Source: Lingula anatina (lineage: Eukaryota; Brachiopoda; Lingulata; Lingulida; Lingulidae). Taken from it: a stretch of 46,690 nt of DNA. Positions 39,197 through 46,690 of the stretch are shown in pieces. Location: contig NW_019775465.1 of the NCBI RefSeq assembly GCF_001039355.2, forward strand, positions 182,938 through 229,627, read 5' to 3'. The notes under the pieces are model-generated. The model searched no databases and was not told the DNA's origin. It saw nothing but the letters and a program-made list of their open reading frames with translations. The stretch's first letter is position 1, and each line of letters starts with the position of its first letter. The position numbers and the translations under genes are program-made.

Positions 39197-39469
39197 GTCT
39201 ATTACATAACTGTCATTATTCCTCATTCTATACACAAATTTGATATTTACGGCAATGGAAAATGTGGCACTGGCAAAAGTGGGTCTTGTTGCGTTGACAG
39301 GCCGCACAGGTGTCCCCAATTAACCGCCGCCAGAGAAGAGTCCCCAAGCATTAAACAGCACGACCTGTAGATATTGGAAATTTGGCAAAAGTTAAGCAAC
39401 TGAGGCTTTATTAGATTTGAGCAGAAATCGAGAGGAATGTCCACTGACATGCCAAACCTCTAAGTTTAA

Positions 39470-41964
39470 GTCTTGGCCCTTGACACCAGTAACGCACCCC
39501 TTAGTCAAGAATCTGAACAAATCAATGTTGGGCAGGTATGCTCTATTTTCTACAGGCGTTTTGTGATTTTATCAACTTGATAGTCAAGTGCCAGACCTTT
39601 TGTTCCCAGGTACTAGTAGCAAGCTTTATCAGATAACAATCTGACACTAACCACGCTGCACTTACAGCGCTGTAAACCCAGTTATCAATGCTGTCATCTT
39701 TACCTGTATCTTTACCGGTATTATGCCAGTGGTACGTTTGTTACATTTGAGTAAGGAAACATGCTTTGATGCTCATTTGATGCTTTATTTAAAATACGTT
39801 AGCATCAACCTGGTAATAAAAACTTGGAAACTTTCAATGTTATTTCAAAATAATAGTATAATGGTGGGAGATGTTATGATTAAATGCTAAGAAAAAATAA
39901 TAAAAACAGATTATGTGAAATATAAAATGAATTAATTTTATTTGGGTTATTTATTTTTTTTTTCAATCTAATTAATTATCAAACCTGAAGCTTATTTTAG
40001 AAACATTAACAGATATTACTGCAATATAACCCTGCTGGTACACAGATCTACAGTTCTAAAATGCAAATACCTTTCACACACCACTGATGAAATGTGAATA
40101 ATCATGTATATAAAGCAGTAAAAATATCACAAAATGTGTGTAGGCAAGATATTTCTACAAGTAACCTCATTAATCAGTCAGGAAACTTCATAATGCATTC
40201 AATAAATGTAGAACTTTGAGCAAAAGAAATTCTACATACAGGCATGACAGATTTACCATATATTGCCACCAACCCTTAACTGAATGGGCATAGAAAGAAC
40301 AAAGTGAGTCTCCCTCCCATTAAAGATGAATAAAAAAAAAAAAATTAATTAAAAACAGATACTGTCAGTCTTAATACTGAAAAACAATAGTACCTTGCAG
40401 CCTTCACTGCCTCACTATTTGCAGACAATGTTCTAGTCACTGTTACTGTGTACTTTTAAGGAGGCATAGACGCAAGGATAACTCCTTTGAAGTATATTGT
40501 GAAGGTCTCTTTTGTCATAAATCTGCCACTTATAACCTGAATATACATATTGCAATTCACACCGCAGCAGCTTGTCTTAGTAAGGACTCAACCAGTTGAA
40601 AACTTGAGGCACAGCTTCAGGGACAAGATCGCACCATCTACCCTTGCTGTGATGATGGATCTACTAGTACATTATCTGCCATTTCCCCTGATCTATGCTC
40701 ACATCAATCTCTACAGCTTTACCAACAGCTACGCAGTTTTTACATCTTAAAGTATAAAGCCAAAATTGTAATAAAGCACTATCACTTTACTTGTTATATA
40801 TTGATTTGAGGGCAAGAGAAAACTGTAGGAACCTCGTATCATAATCAAGATAACTGGAAATCAAATATGCATCATCAAATAGCTTTAATTGTATATACTA
40901 CTGATGATTTAATCTTTTAAACTTCAGCATAAAATTTGACTTTTTCTTGTTAAAGCATAGCCACTTTAACAAAATGTGCTTGAACAAATAATAATAATAA
41001 ACAACCCGCAAACATGATGGAACATAGAGGTCAATTGCCACAAAATAAGTTGATTTATACATGGTAGCCTGAGAAATAGTATCAGGTATTAATCTGAGCA
41101 GTAATAATACCACATAGTTAACAACGACACAAGCATATGGTGTTATGTAACAAAATGCATGCATTACTTGCTGTGGCAGCTCCTCAACCTATCGTGCACC
41201 GCAGGTTTTGATTTTCAATGTCATCAAATTTTTGTATTGCTGTTAGTTTGATCTATGTATCTGCTGATGGGACACTCACTATCACCTTAAAAGTACTTAT
41301 ATAGTTTATGTGCACGTTCCCCTAACGCGTGTGCAAAAAAGTCTCATTAAATAACCAGATACATATCTGTCTATACTGGTAACTAGTGAAAATCTATCTG
41401 TGGCCCTGATAATGGGTAGACACTCACCGCGTTAGCTGCGATAATGATTATTTCTTCACAGCGATTTATTCATTTAATTATAAAATCATAATTTATTTAT
41501 TAAATTATTTGAAATAATTTATCTTTCATTTAATGATTTACACCATCTAATTTTATCTATTTTTATTTGATTCTTAATGTCATCTTATCATTTACTAAAT
41601 GCTTTAAATAATTTAATTATTTATTTATTAAGACTTTTTATTATTTATCCTTTTACGGATTCGCTCTATTATTTTATATAAAATGTGACTTAATGTAGTA
41701 ATTGAGGCAACACGTCAGCTTGTTATGTGAATAAATTGTTTTAATAATGTTTCTTTCTTTGTTATTTCTAAACAGTAATCTATTTTTACACAGGTCGCGA
41801 TGATGAAAATTTGTGTACGGAGCATCTTTAAACTTTTTGAGACGGGGTGATTTGTTGATCATGCTGATGTACGATGCTGATGCATTTTTTATCAAATTCA
41901 ATTTTTGACCACGGAACACTTCATATTGAATTAAATAACTGATACTAAATTAAACTAGCAGTTT
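39470..41964. other. 2.5-kb AT-rich stretch, no feature recognised
   Basis: Scattered short frames only, no motif and no match to the repeats described here. 41,460-41,660 is extremely AT-rich with attta/ttta runs. Confidence 0.45.
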
Positions 41965-44335
41965 TCTTGCAACACTTAAAACATGATCAGCTGCGCGTGC
42001 CAAGCTAGTGAACAAAAGGATAGTTCGCCACGGGAGTGGCACGCCTTAGCATGGGTTCTAGCCTCTTAAAGCTATAATCCTATCGCCACAACAAACAATG
42101 GGTACCTTCTGGGTGATGTATCCTGCTGTTAATTACACCTAGTTACAGCGGATTGTCGCGCTCGGGCTGGACCACAGAAACAGGCGTCATGGGGTTCACT
42201 CGCCTAAGGTATTGTGTGTTATTACGCCTAAACCGTTGTGTTTTTGTGTTCGAATTTTGAAGGGATTAGACGGCTCTCCATTGTTTGTCCGACCCCTTCT
42301 ATTCACAGAATAGGGATTAAAACATTTCTGGCGTTTTTAAAACGTCGTACAACGGGAACATAATTTTATTACTACTGCCGCGTGCCACTAAACTATCTCC
42401 CGTAGCGAACTGTCCTTTTGTTCACTAGTTTGGCACGTGCAGCTGATTATATTTTTACACCCCATTTCCATAGATTAGATCGACCTACTTTAGATCGACC
42501 TAACTCCCTGGGGGTTCACGCTAAATAGCTGTCAGCCGGGCGGACACGAAAGTTAATTACCCCTTACAGCTTGTAGTAGGCGGGGACGGACACTGAAGGG
42601 GGATTATCTGACAGTAATCTAGTAAGACTCCCCGCGGTGATAGATCGATCTAAAGTTGTGGGAATAGACCCTTAGTGTTGCTAAAAAACTGCAAGTTAAA
42701 TTTGTTATCATGTATTTCATTCAATATGAATTTTCCGTAGTCAAAAATTGAACTAAGTATTGTTTGTTTGATTAACACGCATGAGCGTCAGTATCAACCT
42801 CAAAAAATTAACAACTAAGGACAATCAAGTATGCAACTGATCTATTAATTGTTATTGCACAGTACATATAAAAAGTCCTTTGTTCTAACTCAGTAGTTTG
42901 GTATAGGATGCTTGGAGAAAAGCTTCTATTCAACTCGCTTAGACCTAGGGCGTGATGCTGCTATCACCCGAGGAAACACCTTCACTAAACCCTCTACCTG
43001 AAGTCCCCCTAGCTGAAACAAAAAATGCCCCTTGAACCTGTCCATTTCTGTTGATCGTCAAATGATTTGTGATTTCATTGAACGTCTTTGATCGAAAGCT
43101 TTTAAGTGACAATAACTGAACCTTAATTGTGCTGATTATTTATTAAAGCGTAAGTTTGTTCAACATGATCTATTTTGTAAACAATACTTGCCTAGATTGT
43201 GCTTGGGTTGATCATTGTCACTGCTTGGCTACTCTCACTGTAATGCGTGCTGAACGACAGACAACTTATAAATATCATCTGCGTTACTGTGTAAATGATC
43301 ACATTAAGTTAAAATATAACGATGTCGGTGATTTAATTGCAGACTGGTTTTGTTTAAATTGTCGTAAATTAAGTAAAGCTAAACAAAGCCTGTTTCTAGT
43401 TCACAGTGTTTATCCCAGCTACATGTATAAAACTGCATGAAGAATATAACAAGATTGCGTAGCAAATTAACTTTCACAATGCTCTGTGCTTCAGGTTTCC
43501 CTAGAGTCACGTGTAATACAATAACATCGAAGAGTATAGCCTGAGAGTAATATAAATATGAGACCTTGTATGAAAGATTCTACAAATTAAAAATTCAAGA
43601 ATTTAAACATGCTAGGTACATGCACATTACTTAAGTCATTTCACAAAAAATGCACTTTATTGATTAGATTAACCTCTACTTTTATCGATCTCAACGCCTT
43701 GCCTGATCCACCTGAAAGAAATATAGTGAACATGAGGCAAACTAACACGTTCACATGTAGGCGAAGGGGGTATACTTCAATATTGACTACAAACAATATC
43801 AACAGCTATTCAAGACCGTTGCCTGTCTTTCACACATTTACACGAACACACGAAGGTTGCGTTGCGATATCTATCTCTCTCTTTCGAACAAGCAACGGGC
43901 TGACCCGAAGTAAGCTTTCTAAACTAATTTCCGTTTGATTGTATATTGTAATTACTCCACTTGCTCGTAAAAGTGACAAAGAATGTGTTGTTTTCACACT
44001 CGAGTTGATAGAACTTTACACAACTCCTTTGCTTGTTGCATAACGTCTTTATCAAGATTATAATCAGTGTGAAAAGGGTTTCAATAAATCGACAAAATTA
44101 TGACACTTATGAAAATTTTATATCAAAAGTTTTGATACGATTGAAATAAATGGACAAGAAGGATTACAGTGTTAGTTACTATTTTGGCGTTAACTTTGCC
44201 CTGCGATATAAATGAACAAATGTTGCAGATTGTAACAAAAAAATATTATAGTGTTTTTTTATGACATGTGCTTTATATATTTGATGGTGAAACTCTCCTC
44301 GGATCAAATAATGAATCACCTGACGTTAACTGGTG
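41965..44335. repeat. Dispersed repeat family A, copy 3, rearranged
   Basis: 41,965-42,365 is the family-A 5' part inverted. From 42,375 to 44,335 the family runs in direct orientation and matches most of 8490-10,330. The 5' part is therefore present head to head. A MITE has inserted at 42,458. Confidence 0.75.
42455..42674 (-). mobile_element. 214-bp MITE (Harbinger/Tourist-like), copy 2
   Basis: The element at 42,458-42,671 is flanked by TTA on both sides (42,455-42,457 and 42,672-42,674). Inverse of 20,696-20,910. Family-A copies without the MITE show the continuous target (tttttagtgttgct at 37,770), so the insertion is confirmed by an empty site. Confidence 0.85.
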
Positions 44336-44359
44336 GCTTTGCGTCATGTCTATGAATCT

Positions 44360-44465
44360 GATATCGAATTTAGCTCAAAATATTAGTCAATTCAGAATGA
44401 ATAGCTAAAACGTAAACTGACATCTGCCCTAATTTGTCAGATAACAAAAATGCCGGTGATCCCCC
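44360..44465 (-). repeat. Dispersed repeat family B, short inverted piece
   Basis: Matches 15,480-15,580: atcgaatttag.tcaaaatatt, agctaaaacgtaaa, tttgtcagataac and aaaatgcc.gtgatcc. Confidence 0.78.
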
Positions 44466-45207
44466 CATGCTGAGTTGCAAGTCTGGAATTTTACGTACAC
44501 CCCCTTGAGGGTGGGTGGGTGGGAAATAAAAACGCAATAACTATGAAGCACCGGAGGAAGAGGGAGAGCGCCTGCTCCCTACACGCTTCTTCCTTGCTCG
44601 CTGCGAACGCTCTAATTGCCGATTTTAAAAGAGTCACGTGGCTGCTTTCGGCTAACGGCCTTAAATTTGATAGGCTCCAACGACGGGGACCGCGCGCGGC
44701 GCGCCCTCCAGTGGTGGTTTTAAATAACTTTCCGTTAAACGAAAAGAGTACTTAAAACCAACACACTTTCGGGCTTGCAGAGTTTATTTAAGAAAATAAA
44801 TAAACGACTAACTACATTCGATTGAAATATATATAGTATAACAATTCGTTTAAAGAAAAAAGGTTGACACAATGGAAAATAACTGTATATAAAAACCTAC
44901 TGATGATGAAACGACTATACCCCAACCCAAAGTAGTTATAAACTAAAGTCTGAAACAGTTTATTACGGGTAGTTACTTGGGACTGCCTAAGTTTGTTTGA
45001 TGGCCTTGTGCATAGTGTCATATTTCATATCAGGGGTGGGTTTAATACAGGTATATGCAAAAACAGCGTCACTTGACCAGTCACCCATTGATTTAACCAT
45101 CCCTAGGGGGGTACCCACGGACAGCAGCCAGGTAGCCCCCCCTCTCCGCAAACTGTGGGTGGCGGAAAAACCCCAGGTACATGCTACACATGTCCTGGCG
45201 TTTTCAT
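44466..45207. other. Mixed spacer with a GC- and CpG-rich patch
   Basis: 44,560-44,720 is unusually CpG-rich (ccgcgcgcggcgcgcc at 44,690). An open frame of 78 codons over it has no motif. The rest, including a G/C-rich stretch at 45,100-45,180, shows nothing recognised. Confidence 0.4.
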
Positions 45208-45248
45208 GGCGCTATTTTCCAGCCACCTTTAATAATTACGTCATTTCC
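45208..45248 (+). repeat. 41-bp perfect direct repeat, copy 1
   Basis: Starts ggcgctattttccagcc and ends ttacgtcatttcc. Identical at 45,842-45,882, 634 bp away. Contains a CRE-like TTACGTCA. Confidence 0.9.
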
Positions 45249-45841
45249 AGCTGTGCCTCATTCGTACATAAACGAAGTTCGCGATCTACGTATGCATAAC
45301 GGGTCGTCTGGGTGACTCCCTACCGCCACTATGTCAATGACCTAATTATCAAACATAGCAAAAAATGTCTCTTTTCATTCATTTTTCTACTTATTTGCAT
45401 AAGGAATAAATCCAAGATTGCGGCCTTAGACGCAATCCCATTTATGACGTTACATAATAAGTAGGGAGTCGCCCTGGCGCCGTTATACAGCCACTTGTGC
45501 CTCTACCGCACTTCTTACATCATCTTGACCAATCGTTACGCGTTCTAATTGACATGTGACCCACATGTGCGCGTTGAAGATCTTAGCAGTAGCGGTCAGA
45601 TCGTATCCAGCCTCCGGCACGAGCGGTCAACTTTATAGAGACTTGCAGTCGACGACAGTGTTTACGTACAGCAATAGACGACAGTGTTTGAGTACAGCAA
45701 AAGTAGCAGATCGGTAAGTCTCTCACTTTATTTTGTTCACCTCCTCCCTCCCCGTCAGCTTCTTTTCTAAGTCCTTTTTCCTCCTTTCCGCTTAGTCTGT
45801 CTTCAAAAAGTTTTTCCCCTAGTTCAAATCTAGTCCTTAGC

Positions 45842-45882
45842 GGCGCTATTTTCCAGCCACCTTTAATAATTACGTCATTTCC
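45842..45882 (+). repeat. 41-bp perfect direct repeat, copy 2
   Basis: See copy 1. The surrounding sequences do not match, so the repeat is sharply bounded. Confidence 0.9.
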
Positions 45883-45934
45883 GTCAAAGGGCAGGACTCT
45901 CCGTTTCGTTACACCGGCGCTACGAAGGCCATAC

Positions 45935-46145
45935 GCTAAACATAAGAATTGGAAATGACCTGCCATATCTAAACTAGAGAAATATTTAGCACCTGACGTA
46001 CCTATCGTTTCAAAAACATCTTCTAAACGTGGCAGGACCCAGTGCATTGGTTTTGAGACCCTATTCAACTTCCGGTAATCAGTGGCAAATCTGTATTATC
46101 CATTCTTCTTTTTTACTTGTATCACTGGGCAACTTTACTCACTCA
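45935..46145 (-). pseudogene. Ty3/Gypsy reverse transcriptase fragment
   Basis: The minus strand reads SPVIQVKKKNG, a stop, then YRFATDYRKLNRVSKP, LPRLEDVFETIG and KYFSSLDMAGHFQ: the start of a Gypsy RT up to motif A. Homology ends near 45,935, after which the open frame continues to 45,583 through unrelated sequence. Truncated at both sides and inactive. Confidence 0.82.
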
Positions 46146-46167
46146 TGTGGGCGGCGGTTTATACAAA

Positions 46168-46460
46168 AATTCAAAACACGTTTAGTCGTCGTCGTTATCA
46201 GATCAGTCGAATTGAAAACACGATTAGTCGTCGTCGTTATCAGATCAGTCGAATTGAAAACACGAGTAGTCGTCGTCGTTATCAGATCAGTCGAATTGAA
46301 AACACGATTAGTCGTCGTCGTTATCAGATCAGTCGAATTGAAAACACGAGTAGTCGTCGTCATCTGATCAGTCGAATTGAAAACACGAGTAGTCGTCGTC
46401 GTTATCAGATCAGACGGCAAAATACGACTAGTAGTCATCAAAACGCAACTAGTAGAAGCC
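46168..46460 (+). repeat. 42-bp tandem repeat, ~6.5 units
   Basis: The unit starts gaaaacacgattagtcgtcg and ends tcagatcagtcgaatt. Versions with cgattag and cgagtag alternate. Because 42 is a multiple of three and lacks stops in several frames, open frames appear on both strands. The plus-strand frame would give 14-residue repeats (RRRYQISRIENTIS). The last units are shortened. Confidence 0.93.
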
Positions 46461-46690
46461 AAAACTCGATTTGACGCTAGATGGCGCTCATGTCAATGGT
46501 CTTGGCTACCCTTGTGCCTGCTTCACAGTCAATACCGCGAAAATCTGACACTGACAATTAAGTGCTTAATTTGTGATTGACATATAGAGGAGAGTTGACA
46601 GATGTTGTACTATAGTAGGCTAGTATGTGATAGATACAATACGAGTCGCAGAGCTGTACGTGAAATAAATACAGGGGTACGAGTGTATTG

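Noticed and set aside
44519-44755. 78-codon frame in a CpG-rich patch
   Set aside because: Openness is explained by high GC. No domain, no splice or poly(A) support.
45583-45934. C-terminal extension of the Gypsy RT frame
   Set aside because: RT homology stops at motif A. The rest is an accidental open frame through unrelated sequence that includes the 41-bp direct repeat.
46029-46474. Three overlapping open frames of 107-130 codons
   Set aside because: Produced by the 42-bp tandem repeat whose length is a multiple of three. No start context or domain.

Overview
This is a window of AT-rich animal nuclear DNA. The evidence is spliced coding exons with GT/AG borders and consistent phase, plus an animal repeat load: Polinton/Maverick, Penelope-like, non-LTR and Ty3/Gypsy retroelements, MITEs, minisatellites and microsatellites. 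ROC-COR GTPases and this mixture of transposons are typical of marine invertebrates (lancelets, acorn worms, echinoderms, molluscs, cnidarians). The sequence alone does not let me name the species.

Only one host gene is clear. It is a ROC-COR (ROCO-type) GTPase on the minus strand with five visible exons: G1/P-loop at 23254-23045, a 69-nt exon at 22811-22743, G3 at 8027-7737 or 7744, G4 at 7512-7348, and COR from 6744 to about 5527. A poly(A) signal candidate lies at 5293-5288. The 14.7-kb intron between exons 2 and 3 is packed with transposons. The 5' part of the gene is not identified. Upstream on the same strand (33.5 to 27.7 kb) lies a duplicated array of candidate microexons of 9 or 12 nt, each framed by a T-rich tract ending YAG and by GTAAGTA. 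I think this is the most unusual thing in the window. Whether it belongs to the ROCO gene is inference.

Layout. 1-5.3 kb: a fold-back repeat, a dispersed repeat (family B), a ~180-bp tandem array carrying CCAAGATGGC, and a LINE remnant. 5.3-8.0 kb: ROCO exons 3-5. 8.1-11.3 kb: dispersed repeats A and B. 11,269-15,263: a 4.0-kb Polinton-type element with an exact 6-bp target duplication and long terminal inverted repeats. It has a C2H2-plus-A32-type ATPase gene and an acidic ORF, and no polymerase, integrase or capsid gene. 15.3-16.4 kb: the rest of family B, interrupted by that insertion. 16.4-22.6 kb: hairpin-rich transposon ends, a broken integrase-C-terminal-like exon, an AACGTTGA-rich element, a 3.9-kb element with ~0.5-kb inverted ends and a 215-bp MITE. 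22.7-23.3 kb: ROCO exons 1-2. 23.8-27.3 kb: a broken Penelope-like element (RT plus GIY-YIG) between inverted 500-bp terminal repeats. 27.4-29.1 and 32.5-33.6 kb: the microexon array, split by inserts that include a 2.1-kb element with perfect 17-bp terminal inverted repeats (29,763-31,872), an internal promoter and an integrase-C-terminal-like exon. 34.5-46.7 kb: further repeats, two Gypsy RT fragments, palindromes and a 42-bp tandem array. Two long stretches (39.5-42.0 kb and most of 44.5-45.8 kb) show no recognisable feature.

Nearly all the mobile elements are broken (frameshifts, stops, internal deletions). The window therefore reads as one gene whose introns and upstream region have served as a transposon landing zone. 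All element boundaries were read by eye and are approximate unless a terminal repeat or target duplication is named.
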